Shown here: in pieces, positions 1 through 8,243 of the stretch
Layout of the letters: the number at the start of each line of letters is the position of its first letter
Numbering within the stretch: position 1 is the first letter of the stretch
DNA from: Candidatus Sodalis pierantonius str. SOPE
GTDB taxonomy: Bacteria; Pseudomonadota; Gammaproteobacteria; Enterobacterales; Enterobacteriaceae
DNA length: 64,000 bases
Assembly (NCBI RefSeq): GCF_000517405.1
Contig: NZ_CP006568.1
Span: 3,162,001-3,226,000, forward strand
Direction: 5' to 3'
Notes under the pieces: model-generated
Database searches by the model: none
What the model was told of the DNA's origin: nothing
Seen by the model: only the letters and a program-made list of their open reading frames with translations
Translations under genes and position numbers: made by a program

Positions 1-362
1 TGTTGCACCGCGAATTTGTGAAGCTGTGCTACTACCTACCCCGAGCGCTGATATTACTGGCCCTCCATTTTATTCCCGCCATCGGCCAAACGCTGGTCCC
101 GGTGCTGTGGTTCCTCTTCAGCGCCTGGATGCTGGCAATTCAATACTGCGATTATCCGTTTGATAATCACAAGGTCCCCTTTCCGGCGATGCGCGCCGCA
201 CTGCGCCGTCACAAGGTCGCGAATCTGCAGTTTGGGGCGCTGGTGAGCCTGTTTACCCTGATACCGGTGGTAAATCTGGTGATTTTGCCGGTGGCGGTAT
301 GTGGCGCCACGGCGATGTGGGTAGACAACTATCGCACCGGCCATACTTTATCCGGTTCTTAA
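1..362 (+). CDS. cysZ: CysZ sulfate permease, C-terminal part (gene enters from the left edge)
   Basis: This is the last ~120 codons of a membrane protein whose 5' end lies outside the window. Visible features are hydrophobic segments (FIPAIGQTLVPVLWFLFSAW and a final LIPVVNLVILPVAVCGATAM), the soluble stretch YPFDNHKVPFPAMRAALRRH, and the C-terminus WVDNYR, all typical of the end of enterobacterial CysZ (about 250 aa), an inner-membrane sulfate permease feeding assimilation. In E. coli cysZ sits directly upstream of cysK. Here cysK is 28 kb away, with prophage and IS DNA between them, so this gene marks the left chromosomal border of an insertion. The visible part has no lesion and ends in TAA at 360-362. 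Integrity of the unseen N-terminal half is unknown. Confidence 0.9.
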   Translation, partial: LHREFVKLCYYLPRALILLALHFIPAIGQTLVPVLWFLFSAWMLAIQYCDYPFDNHKVPFPAMRAALRRHKVANLQFGALVSLFTLIPVVNLVILPVAVCGATAMWVDNYRTGHTLSGS

Positions 363-498
363 AAACTTATGTCTTAATAAAAGATACCAATACTCAATAT
401 AAGTCAATGTAATTTATTAATTTTTTATGAATACCACCTTCATTAAGATAAGCAAAATGAAAAAGTAAATCATCAGTAAAAACAACTAATTAAAAATA

Positions 499-516
499 GT
501 TTTGCAGAAGGGTTTT
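499..516 (+). other. Candidate left attachment-site repeat of the prophage
   Basis: The segment GTTTTGCAGAAGGGTTTT recurs almost exactly at 27971-27987 (ATTTTGCAGAAGAGTTTT), beside the integrase remnant on the other side of the foreign block. It lies in AT-rich DNA just after cysZ (363-498 holds no gene). The pairing of short direct repeats with the cysZ and cysK borders is what an attL/attR pair would look like. The core is short and AT-rich, so chance similarity is possible. Confidence 0.4.
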
Positions 517-1285
517 CTCTTGACTTGAGCCTGTTTAGAAATTTGTGTATTTGCCTGATTTTGATATGTTCAATCCAACATCAAAAACAGGTTAATTTAT
601 GGACGAAAAACAGTTGCAGGCTCTGGCTAACGAACTGGTCAAAAATCTCAAAACCCCTGAAGATCTCAGTCACTTCGATCGGCTGCTGAAAAAAATTAGC
701 GTCGAAGCAGCTCTCAATGCCGAAATGACCCATCACCTCGGCTACGATAAAAATCAGCCTAAACCGGGGACCAACGCCCGCAACGGCTATTCCACAAAAA
801 CCGTTACCACTGGCGATGGCCCACTGGCGCTGCGTACTCCGCGCGATCGTGACGGTTCCTTTGAACCGCAACTGGTGAAGAAGAACCAGACCCGGATTAC
901 CGGGATGGATAACCAGATTTTATCGTTGTACGCCAAAGGGATGACCACCCGCGAGATCGCCGCCGCGTTCAAAGAGCTGTATGACGCCGATGTCTCGCCG
1001 GCGCTGGTCTCAAAGGTCACCGATGCGGTCATGGAGCAGGTTGTCGAATGGCAAAACCGGCCTCTGGATGCAGTCTATCCCATTGTTTATCTTGACTGTA
1101 TCGTTCTAAAAGTCCGGCAGGACAGCCGCATCATCAACAAATCTGTGTTCCTGGCGCTGGGCATCTGCAGATTCCGACGTATCCGATCAGCTGTTCCGGC
1201 GACATCCGATCAGTTATTCCGATATTTTCCGATCACCCATTCCAGTGATATTCGATCACGTGTTCGCTCATCTTCTGACTCGGGT

Positions 1286-2035
1286 TTAGTCTATTTTTCC
1301 TGTGCTGGCTACTCCTTGCTCTTTGCGTAGTGATTCGCCTTTAAGTTCCAGTCTATAGCTGGGGTGTACTGACCGATCGAGTAACGCGTCAGCTGTCGTG
1401 GGGTTTTCTATCAGTCCATACCATTTTTTCACCGGCAGTTGACTGATCAGGATGCTGCTGCTTTTGTCGTAGCGATCTTCCATCACCTCCAACAGCATCG
1501 TTGCCTGCATCGGACTTATTGATTCTAGGCCCACATCGTCCAAGATCAGTAACTCTATTTTTTCTAACTGCTTAAGCTGTTTTAGATAGGTCCCGTCTAC
1601 CTGACACTGGTGAAGATGGGCCAGCAACCGACCCACTCGCCAGTAACGCACGCTATATTGCTGCCGGCATGCCTGCTCACTAAGCGCACAACTGAGCCAG
1701 GTTTTGCCCGTACCTGTCGGCCCCGTGATGAGTATGCTTTTTTGATATTTCAGATATTGTCCCCCTAGCAGATCTCGCATCTGTTCCGGTGTCACTCCTA
1801 GGCTAGGGATATAGCGGATATCTTCCGGTTTTGCCTGCAAGCGCATTTACGATTGCCGTCGAAGACGGCATATGTGGTTGTTTTTTTTATGCAAATTTTC
1901 CGCTTCTACCATCAGCGACAACCGCTCCTCGAACCCCAGCTCCCCATAACTCCCCGGAAGTTCGCGTTGCGTCTCCAACGCTTGGACCATTGCCGACAAC
2001 TTCAGCTCTCGCAGAGCCATTAACAGTGTATCCAT
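1286..2035 (-). pseudogene. istB: IstB transposition helper ATPase, nonsense mutation (IS21 copy 1)
   Basis: IstB is the AAA+ ATPase partner of the IS21 transposase. The intact copy at 34146 is 249 aa. Here the reading frame is cut by TAA after residue 62 (LRRQS), where copy 2 has CAA, so it is a C-to-T nonsense change. The second part from MRLQAKPEDI keeps the Walker A motif GPTGTGKTW and the Walker B motif LLILDDVG in the same frame. Restart at the Met just after the stop is conceivable but would lack the N-terminal domain. Confidence 0.9.
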
Positions 2036-2046
2036 ATTTATTCTCC

Positions 2047-3597
2047 TTAGTGATAACTGTCCGGACCTCGGAGGTTTTCGTGAACCAGCATTGATACGCC
2101 GGCTCCGTCCTGGGTGACCTCACTTTCACGACCGTGTTTCAATACGTTGGCTGAAAGAGCGGTTAATGCACCCTTTCTCCAACGCCAGCGCGCAGGCCTT
2201 CTCCAGTCGCGTCGTCTCATAGCGCCGTTGCAGATTGAGTAGCCTCAGCACGGAGCGGTAAGCCTGCTCCGGATGGGCTTTGCTCTTTTGGATGGACTCG
2301 ACCACTTTCAGTGTGCACACACCCACCGACAGCGCCCAACTGCACAGCCTTTCCGGCGTCCACCTGACTCTGCCCCTTATGGTTAGCCGGCATGTGCGCC
2401 GCCTGAGTCGTGTGCCTATAGGCGTTATCGCTGCGAGGGTGCGTAGCCACGCAGACGCCCTTATGGTGGATTTGCACCAGCCGTTGGGTGGCGATGACGT
2501 CAACGCGCTCGCCAACCAGCGGATGAGGCACCGAGTACCAGTTTTTGCCGTAGTCTATGTGGTAATCAGGTCCCACTCGGGCAACGAGATACTTCACTGT
2601 ATTCCCATTGTGTGGGCGGTAGAGGCCCAAGAGCCGGTTTGTCCAGCTGCTCGAAGCGTTCAAGGCGACTTTGTCCGCCGTAATGACGCATCGGGCGCAG
2701 ATTCAACTCATGATTGAGTTCTCGTATCACCTGGTTGAGTTCGGCCAGCGAGTAGAACCTACGTTTACGCAATCGGGCCAAAACCCAGCGTTCTACCAGC
2801 TGCACAGTTGATTCTGCCTTCGCCTTGTCTTTCGGTTTTCTCGGGCGCGCCGGTAGCACCACTGTCTCATAGTGATTTGCCAGCGCCTGGTAGCTCTGGT
2901 TTATGACCGGCTCATAGCGGTCAGGGGTGCTGACAGCGCTGCGCAGATTATCAGGTATCATCAGCTCCGGAACCCCACCCATGAAGTGCAGGCAGCGGCT
3001 ATTGGCGTTGAGCCACGATGCCATGTCCTGGCCTTCGCAGGCTTCGATATACGCATAGCCTGACACGCCCATGGCAGCGACGAAGATAGCGACCTGGCGT
3101 ACGCTACCGGTCGCAGGGTTGACGATAGGTACGGTGGGGCCACAGAAGTCGATGAAGAGCTTTTCGCCAGCCTTGTGCTCCATGCGCATGGAACGCCTCT
3201 GCTTCTTTTTCCAGTCACGGAACAGTGCACAAAACTGTGAGTAACCGAGGGCATCACCGCCCACGGCGGACTGATATTCCATCCAGAGCAGCTGCTTGGT
3301 CATGCCCTTGCGGCTTAACTCGGTATCGATATCAAGCCAGCTGGGTAAGGTATTGATAACTTTTCCGGATTTGCCGGGATAGAGCAGGCGGTCGAGGTCG
3401 ACGGGGGACAGTTCCGCCGGCAATGGCCAGACCAGGTTAGCTACCGTGAATCGGCCGAGGATATCGTGCACGGTAGTACAGCCTATGCCGAGCGCTGCTG
3501 CGATAGTGCGATTCGAGCGACGCTGCTCGAATTTCATACGTAACACATTAATATAGATGCACATTTCCGTTCTCGCTTTCTTCTTTTTACGTGCCAT
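2047..3597 (-). pseudogene. istA: IstA transposase, multiple frameshifts (IS21 copy 1)
   Basis: IstA is the DDE transposase of IS21 elements. The N-terminal 340 codons are open and contain an HTH region (RSNRTIAAALGIGCTTV) and catalytic-core motifs (FIDFCGP, MIPDNLRSAV, AKAESTVQLVERW). Comparison with copy 2 shows an extra A near 2578, an extra G near 2365 and loss of 2 bp near 2150, so the C-terminal third is spread over three frames. It stops at TAA 2047-2049, 11 bp before istB as in copy 2. Confidence 0.9.
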
Positions 3598-3680
3598 GCC
3601 ATGCCCCAGGAAGCTAAAAGTCTCCAGAGTATGGCGGAACAGAAGATGAGCGATCGGACAGAATCGGAATCGCTGATCGG

Positions 3681-3750
3681 GCGACCGGAATCAGTGATCG
3701 GATGAAATCAGAATTAGTGATTGGGTGAAATCGGAATCAGTGATCGGATG
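3681..3750 (-). repeat. Tandem 23-bp repeats at the istA end of IS21 copy 1
   Basis: Three consecutive units (3681-3704, 3705-3727, 3728-3750) share the pattern GGAATCAGTGATCGGATG with a few differences. IS21 copy 2 has only one such unit at the equivalent place. IS21-family ends normally carry multiple repeats that bind IstA, so these are likely transposase-binding sites that have changed in copy number. Confidence 0.85.
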
Positions 3751-4446
3751 TGACCGGAACCAGCAGCATCAACATCGAAGGCCAGAAAGAGTTGCTAGGT
3801 ATGTGGCTGGCCGAAAATGAAGGCGCAAAGTTCTGGCTGAACGTGCTGACAGAGCTGAAAAACCGCGGCCTGAACGATATCCTTATCGCCTGCGTAGACG
3901 AGCTGAAAGGTTTCCCTGACGCTATTAACGCGGTGTATCCGGAGGCGCGGCTCCAGCTGTGTGTCGTACATATGGTGCGCAACAGCCTGCGGTTCGTCTC
4001 CTGGAAGGACTACAAGGCCGTCACCCGCGACCTGAAATCTATCTATCAGGCCCCTACGGAAGAAGCCGGCTTGCAGGCGCTGGAAGCGTTCTCCAGTGCC
4101 TGGGACATCCGCTACCCGCAAATAAGTCGAAGCTGGCAGGCAAACTGGGCCAATCTGGCCACGTTCTTTGCCTACCCAACGGACATCCGCAAGGTGATCT
4201 ACACGACCAACGCCATCGAGTCGTTAAACAGCGTGATCCGGCATGCCATCAAAAAGCGCAAGGTGTTCCCGACCGACGACGCAGTGAAAAAGGTGGTGTG
4301 GCTGGCGATACAGGCGGCCTCACAGAAATGGACAATGCCTTTGAGGGACTGGCGCATGGCAATGAGCCGCTTTATTATCGAGTTCGGTGACCGCCTGGAC
4401 GGTCACTTCTAAGAAAAGGCATTTACACAGAATCGTGTACAGGGTC

Positions 4447-4530
4447 TCTCTGACGCTCAACAGCGGCACCGCAACTTGCAGCGACTATAAATTTACCAAC
4501 ATCCGAAATCTCAAGGAAACTGTATCATGA
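4447..4530 (+). pseudogene. 3' remnant of a prophage gene cut off by IS256 copy A
   Basis: Twenty-seven codons are open directly from the IS border and end in a TGA that overlaps the next ATG (ATGA at 4527-4530). The overlap is typical of translationally coupled phage genes. The residue string (SLTLNSGTATCSDYKF then TNIRNLKETVS) is too short to identify. In phage recombination modules the gene before this kind of ssDNA-associated protein is often an AAA-type ATPase, which is only a guess here. Confidence 0.5.
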
Positions 4531-5123
4531 GCAAAACCTTGTTCACTTATGACGAATCAGCAGCCGTATCTGCCGGGCAGAGCAACTTTATCAAGGAGTC
4601 CGGCGTTTACGTTATCACCATTGAAGAAGCCAAGGTGGTGAAAAGTCAAAATGGTGCGACGTTCATTGAATTTTCAGGCGAATCAGCAGACGGCCACCTC
4701 ATCCAATACCTTTCCGTTTGCATCAACAAGAAAGATGGCTCCGTCAATGCCTACGGCGTTAACATGATTCAAGCCATCATGGGCTGTACCGAAGTCAAAA
4801 GCATCAGCGAAAAGATGCTCAGTACCAGCCAAACTAACGTGCCAGAGTTTGCAGGGAAGCGTGTTGGGTTGTTGTTGCAGAAGATCTTACGCACCAAGCA
4901 GGACGGCGGCGATACCTATAACTTTGAAATTCGTATCCCGTTCTATCCTGATACGAAGCAGACTATCAAGGAACGTCTCGAAAGCCAGGATGCAAAGACT
5001 ATCGATACGATGCTTTCCACGCTTAAGGATAAGGATGAGCGCCGTCATAACCCGAAATACAGCGGCCATCCATCTCAAGGCATACCGCCAGTCGATGCCT
5101 ACGAGGATTCAATCCCGTTCTGA
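4527..5123 (+). CDS. Phage DUF669-like / ssDNA-binding-type protein with SSB-like acidic tail
   Basis: This is a 198-aa protein, intact, with an AAGGAA ribosome site ahead of ATG 4527. The body (YVITIEEAKVVKSQNGATFI, then EFSGESADGHLIQYL) looks like the beta-rich phage proteins of the DUF669 type found in recombination/replication modules. The C-terminus DAYEDSIPF resembles the acidic tip (DDDIPF) by which bacterial SSB recruits partner proteins, which supports a single-stranded-DNA role. It is the only intact gene of the early/recombination type left in this prophage. The family assignment is from memory of sequence style, and the SSB-like tail is directly visible. Confidence 0.6.
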   Translation: MSKTLFTYDESAAVSAGQSNFIKESGVYVITIEEAKVVKSQNGATFIEFSGESADGHLIQYLSVCINKKDGSVNAYGVNMIQAIMGCTEVKSISEKMLSTSQTNVPEFAGKRVGLLLQKILRTKQDGGDTYNFEIRIPFYPDTKQTIKERLESQDAKTIDTMLSTLKDKDERRHNPKYSGHPSQGIPPVDAYEDSIPF

Positions 5124-5168
5124 AGATAATTTGGGGCTGGGCGTGGGTTGCCAAGAAAGGTTAGATGA

Positions 5169-6492
5169 GACCCTGTACACGATTCTGTGTAAATGCCTTT
5201 TCTTAGAAGTGACCGTCCAGGCGGTCACCGAACTCGATAATAAAGCGGCTCATTGCCATGCGCCAGTCCCTCAAAGGCATTGTCCATTTCTGTGAGGCCG
5301 CCTGTATCGCCAGCCACACCACCTTTTTCACTGCGTCGTCGGTCGGGAACACCTTGCGCTTTTTGATGGCATGCCGGATCACGCTGTTTAACGACTCGGT
5401 GGCGTTGGTCGTGTAGATCACCTTGCGGATGTCCGTTGGGTAGGCAAAGAACGTGGCCAGATTGGCCCAGTTTGCCTGCCAGCTTCGACTTATTTGCGGG
5501 TAGCGGATGTCCCAGGCACTGGAGAACGTTTCCAGCGCCTGCAAGCCGGCTTCTTCCGTAGGGGCCTGATAGATAGCTTTCAGGTCGCGGGTGACGGCCT
5601 TGTAGTCCTTCCAGGAGACGAACCGCAGGCTGTTGCGCACCATATGTACGATACACAGCTGGAGCCGCGCCTCCGGATACACCGCGTTAATAGCGTCAGG
5701 GAAACCTTTCAGCCCGTCTACGCAGGCGATAAGGATATCGTTCAGGCCGCGGTTTTTCAGCTCTGTCAGCTCTGTCAGCACGTTCAGCCAGAACTTTGCG
5801 CCTTCATTTTCGGCCAGCCACATACCTAGCAACTCTTTCTGGCCTTCGATGTTGATGCCCAGCGCCAGGAACACAGATTTGTTGATGATGCGGCTGTCCT
5901 GCCGGACTTTTAGAACGATACAGTCAAGATAAACAATGGGATAGACTGCATCCAGAGGCCGGTTTTGCCATTCAACAACCTGCTCCATGACCGCATCGGT
6001 GACCTTTGAGACCAGCGCCGGCGAGACATCGGCGTCATACAGCTCTTTGAACGCGGCGGCGATCTCGCGGGTGGTCATCCCTTTGGCGTACAACGATAAA
6101 ATCTGGTTATCCATCCCGGTAATCCGGGTCTGGTTCTTCTTCACCAGTTGCGGTTCAAAGGAACCGTCACGATCGCGCGGAGTACGCAGCGCCAGCGGGC
6201 CATCGCCAGTGGTAACGGTTTTTGTGGAATAGCCGTTGCGGGCGTAGGTCCCCGGTTTAGGCTGATTTTTATCGTAGCCGAGGTGGTGGGTCATTTCGGC
6301 ATTGAGAGCTGCTTCGACGCTGATTTTTTTCAGCAGCCGATCGAAGTGACTGAGATCTTCAGGGGTTTTGAGATTTTTGGCCAGTTCGTTAGCCAGAGCC
6401 TGCAACTATTTTTCGTCCATAAATTAACCTGTTTTTGATGTTGGATTGAACATATCAAAATCAGGCAAATACACAAATTTCTAAACAGGCTC
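5169..6492 (-). mobile_element. IS256-family element, copy B
   Basis: Ends GACCCTGTACACG and ...TAAACAGGCTC are flanked by a perfect 8-bp duplication TTAGATGA (5161-5168 and 6493-6500). The length is 1324 bp, that is the 1315-bp unit plus a 9-bp internal duplication. A clean duplication means this copy has stayed where it inserted. It landed at the stop codon of the gene at 6493-6942 without damaging it. Confidence 0.95.
5203..6420 (-). pseudogene. IS256-family transposase, early nonsense (copy B)
   Basis: Codon 5 is TAG where intact copies have CAG (MDEK then stop), so the normal start gives only four residues. A TTG at codon 6 could in principle restart a 400-aa protein. A 9-bp in-frame tandem duplication adds three residues (LTELTEL) in the middle of the protein. 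Otherwise the frame is open to TGA/TAA at 5203 with all three catalytic regions present, though the Glu region reads TTNATESLN instead of TTNAIESLN. Confidence 0.88.
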
Positions 6493-6942
6493 TTAGATGA
6501 GGATTTTGACGAGCGTGACCGCAACTCCAAGGAGTGCCGTCATCATGGCAGCCATCTTAATGAGCAACCACGTTGATATGCTTTCAACATCCTTACGCAA
6601 AAGGGCTATCTGGGTCGCCGTTTCTTTTCTGGCATCGGCGATTTGGGCATCGGTCTTCTCGAACCGAAACTCAATCTCTTTACGCACATCTTCAAGATCG
6701 CGCTTGACCGTAGAAATTTCGGCAGATAAATCTTTGCGAACATTGGCAATCTCTGCGGATAAGTCTTTGCGAGCATCTTCAAGATCACGCTTTACATCTT
6801 TGATGTCTGCTTTGGTAGCAAGATCGGCAACCTCGTGCGATTCACGCACGACAAGGGTTATCGCTTTGGCTTGCTCTCTGTTGAGGCCGGCGTTTTCCAG
6901 CGTTTCGACGAACTCTTGTGTATCAAATGCGACTTGGCCCAT
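6493..6942 (-). CDS. Coiled-coil, C-terminally membrane-anchored DUF1640-like protein
   Basis: This is a 149-aa protein starting MGQVAFDTQEFVETLENAG. ATG 6942 was chosen because GAGGA lies 8 bases upstream; a longer in-frame extension has no such site. The N-terminal domain is followed by a long heptad/11-residue repeat coiled coil (KRDLEDARKDLSAEI, NVRKDLSAEISTVKRDLED) and one C-terminal membrane helix (LLIKMAAMMTALLGVAVTLV). This layout matches the CCDC90/DUF1640 group common in Sodalis and in prophages; its function there is not established. It reads opposite to the prophage structural genes, so it may be a moron-like cargo gene. Confidence 0.65.
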   Translation of the reverse strand: MGQVAFDTQEFVETLENAGLNREQAKAITLVVRESHEVADLATKADIKDVKRDLEDARKDLSAEIANVRKDLSAEISTVKRDLEDVRKEIEFRFEKTDAQIADARKETATQIALLRKDVESISTWLLIKMAAMMTALLGVAVTLVKILI

Positions 6943-7011
6943 ATGCGTATCCTCGTGGTGATGTAGGCAGTATAGCTGTCGGGGGCATGGCAAGGCAACT
7001 TGCAGGTAATT

Positions 7012-7020
7012 TGCTATAAT
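7012..7020 (+). promoter_or_regulatory. Extended -10 promoter element
   Basis: TGCTATAAT is a consensus extended -10 box in the gap between the leftward coiled-coil gene and the rightward phage genes. No good -35 hexamer lies 16-18 bp upstream, as is usual for extended -10 promoters. It would transcribe the small genes from 7089 on. No experimental support. Confidence 0.4.
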
Positions 7021-7088
7021 CACCACGCCAGCCTGAACAACTGGCCTCCCTAACTCAACTGCTGTGCCGTCCAACCCAGGGGTTTAAG

Positions 7089-7229
7089 ATGGCGCAGGCG
7101 GCATATCGAAAAACGAGACCTACCACACTGACCACGACAACTGTCGAGGCCGGCGGTGTGTTGCAATCGATAAAAACACGCTCTCAAGGTCGCGCGCACG
7201 CGCGTTTTGGGGGGACACCGTGCCAGTAG
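7089..7229 (+). CDS. Possible 46-aa phage protein
   Basis: A short reading frame (MAQAAYRKTRPTTLTT...) with an AGGGG ribosome site six bases before ATG. Its stop overlaps the GTG start of the HTH gene at 7220, an arrangement seen in coupled phage genes. It is basic and Thr/Arg rich with no recognisable domain. It could equally be an untranslated leader. Confidence 0.3.
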   Translation: MAQAAYRKTRPTTLTTTTVEAGGVLQSIKTRSQGRAHARFGGTPCQ

Positions 7230-7486
7230 TTGCAACGGTCAAAACCGACTGGTTCCGGGTGATAAACGACATTACCCGCGCCGGGATCCCACTACAGGAA
7301 ATCGCCAGAGAGCTGGACGTGTCCAAGTCTGCGATTATTGGCTGGAAGCAGGGCGCGGCACCTAATCATCACACCGGCGAGGCGCTGATTGATTTCTGGT
7401 GTTATGTCACGCATCGCCAGCGCACAGAGCTGCCTGTGCAGGTCTCATCGCGGCGCTTTGTGTACGCCTGGCGCAACAAACGCTAG
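7220..7486 (+). CDS. Small helix-turn-helix DNA-binding protein (phage regulator)
   Basis: This is an 88-aa protein starting at GTG 7220, preceded by GGGGGGA at a good distance. A helix-turn-helix is readable at about residues 18-42 (GIPLQEIARELDVSKSAIIG followed by WKQG), like small Cro/MerR-style phage regulators. It stands at the head of the rightward structural gene run and upstream of a palindrome at 7512-7527 that could be its operator. Position suggests late-gene or packaging-region regulation, but neither target nor activity can be read. Confidence 0.6.
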   Translation: MPVVATVKTDWFRVINDITRAGIPLQEIARELDVSKSAIIGWKQGAAPNHHTGEALIDFWCYVTHRQRTELPVQVSSRRFVYAWRNKR

Positions 7487-7511
7487 CCCCCGCTTCCGCA
7501 ACAGCGTATTT

Positions 7512-7527
7512 GGTTGGGATCCTGACC
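7512..7527. promoter_or_regulatory. Intergenic palindrome, copy 1 of 3
   Basis: GGTTGGGATCCTGACC is a near-perfect palindrome in the 90-bp gap before the gene at 7577. The same motif recurs at 10941-10956 and 18917-18932, always between prophage genes. Copies 1 and 2 also share flanking bases (TTTGGT before, ACCG then CATC after). There is no T-run, so an operator or other protein-binding site is more likely than a terminator. Confidence 0.55.
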
Positions 7528-7576
7528 GTGCATCCCTTTCACACTGGCGGCTCTATTATCGACAGGAGCCACGACA

Positions 7577-8002
7577 ATGGCACGAAAAAGAAAAGCCGTC
7601 GAAATCCCGGGGCAGGAGTCCACAACCGCCGCAGAGGTTGCGACAGACGAACAGACGGGCAATCAAGCATTGCCTGAGGGTGTCGGCACTTCCGATGAGC
7701 AGAGCGTGCCGCAGAGGGTTTCTGCACTGCCAGACAGCACTGCGCAGGCTGAGCGTAACGCTATCCTGTCCACGCTTGACGAGCCGGCCGCAGCCATCAT
7801 CACCCGCTTTGACGCGCTGGGCTTTACCGATATGACCGACCAGAAGCTGACCGACAATCTCTCTTTCCTCGAACTCGTCAAGAAAGCCACCACGGCAGCA
7901 CCCGTCGCGCCGCTTGGGATTGTGACGAATGAAGAAGGTAAACGTCAGCCCGTACTGGGTAAGCCGATTTTAACGGAACACGGCTGGCACGTGCCGGGCT
8001 AA
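7577..8002 (+). CDS. Prophage hypothetical protein upstream of portal
   Basis: This is a 141-aa acidic protein with a GGAG site before ATG 7577. The basic N-terminus MARKRKAVEI is followed by a Glu/Thr/Gln-rich low-complexity stretch (residues 10-55) and a more ordered C-terminal half (ITRFDALGFTDMTDQKLTDN ... LTEHGWHVPG). I do not recognise the family. Its place immediately before a tiny protein and the portal gene is typical of small head-assembly or accessory proteins in BPP-1-like podoviruses. Confidence 0.55.
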   Translation: MARKRKAVEIPGQESTTAAEVATDEQTGNQALPEGVGTSDEQSVPQRVSALPDSTAQAERNAILSTLDEPAAAIITRFDALGFTDMTDQKLTDNLSFLELVKKATTAAPVAPLGIVTNEEGKRQPVLGKPILTEHGWHVPG

Positions 8003-8012
8003 GGAGAACGTG

Positions 8013-8240
8013 ATGTGTGGAGGGAGTGCACCCCAGGTCGTACGAACGGATCCGCAGGTTGAAGCCAATGCGGCGGCTGACGCCGCGGCAAAGGCGGCGA
8101 ACGCAGATGCCGCCGCGCGCAAGAAACGCAAGAAAAGCTCGTCTTTGCTGGCCAGTGGTGCAGAAGGGGCCGCGGACTCAGGCAGCTCTTTGTTGTCTTC
8201 GGGCGCGCAGTCTGCGCAGAAAAAGGCATTAGGGGCGTAA
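8013..8240 (+). CDS. Small Ala/Ser/Lys-rich phage protein next to portal
   Basis: A 75-aa protein (MCGGSAPQVVRTDPQ ...). ATG 8013 is preferred over GTG 8010 because GGAG lies six bases upstream. The middle is Ala-rich, followed by KKRKKSS and a Ser/Gly/Ala tail. Small MCGG-type proteins of this kind sit just before the portal gene in several podoviruses. Function unknown. It ends three bases before the portal start, suggesting coupling. Confidence 0.55.
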   Translation: MCGGSAPQVVRTDPQVEANAAADAAAKAANADAAARKKRKKSSSLLASGAEGAADSGSSLLSSGAQSAQKKALGA

Positions 8241-8243
8241 CCG

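Larger units (their letters stand above)
1166..3765 (-). mobile_element. IS21-family element, copy 1, inserted in IS256 copy A
   Basis: This is a 2600-bp element with ends TGCAGATTCCGACG and, in complement, TGCTGGTTCCGGTC, flanked by the 5-bp duplication GCATC. It carries istA and istB on the minus strand, both broken. It is 47 bp longer than copy 2 (32463-35015); 46 bp of this is two extra 23-bp repeat units near the istA end, and the rest is small indels. Confidence 0.93.
599..4412 (+). pseudogene. IS256-family transposase, interrupted by IS21 (copy A)
   Basis: The 402-codon DDE transposase is cut after residue 189 (VFLALGI) at position 1165. The second part resumes at 3771 (NIEGQKELLG) and runs in the same frame to TAA at 4410-4412. 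Family landmarks are the catalytic Asp in YLDCIVLKV, the second Asp in LIACVDELKG and the Glu in TTNAIESLN. No other lesion is visible, so the IS21 insertion alone inactivated it. The flanking GCATC (1161-1165 and 3766-3770) is the IS21 target duplication. Confidence 0.93.
527..4446 (+). mobile_element. IS256-family element, copy A, split by an IS21 element
   Basis: The left end GAGCCTGTTTAG and right end TGTACAGGGTC are the imperfect inverted ends seen in all six IS256-family copies here. Removing the inserted IS21 (1166-3765) and one 5-bp duplication leaves exactly 1315 bp, the length of the intact copies at 14817 and 61800. The flanks (CTTGACTT left, TCTCTGAC right) are not an 8-bp duplication, so the two sides probably came together by recombination between IS copies rather than by simple insertion. 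Confidence 0.92.

Noticed and set aside
4439..4454. TCTCTGAC to the right of IS256 copy A as a target duplication of CTTGACTT on the left
   Set aside because: The two octamers differ at several positions, and four other IS256 flank pairs show that true duplications are perfect, so this was treated as a recombination junction.
7512..7527. Palindromes at 7512, 10941 and 18917 as Rho-independent terminators
   Set aside because: No T-run follows in either direction, and folding would give only a 6-bp stem with a 4-base loop; an operator-like role fits better.
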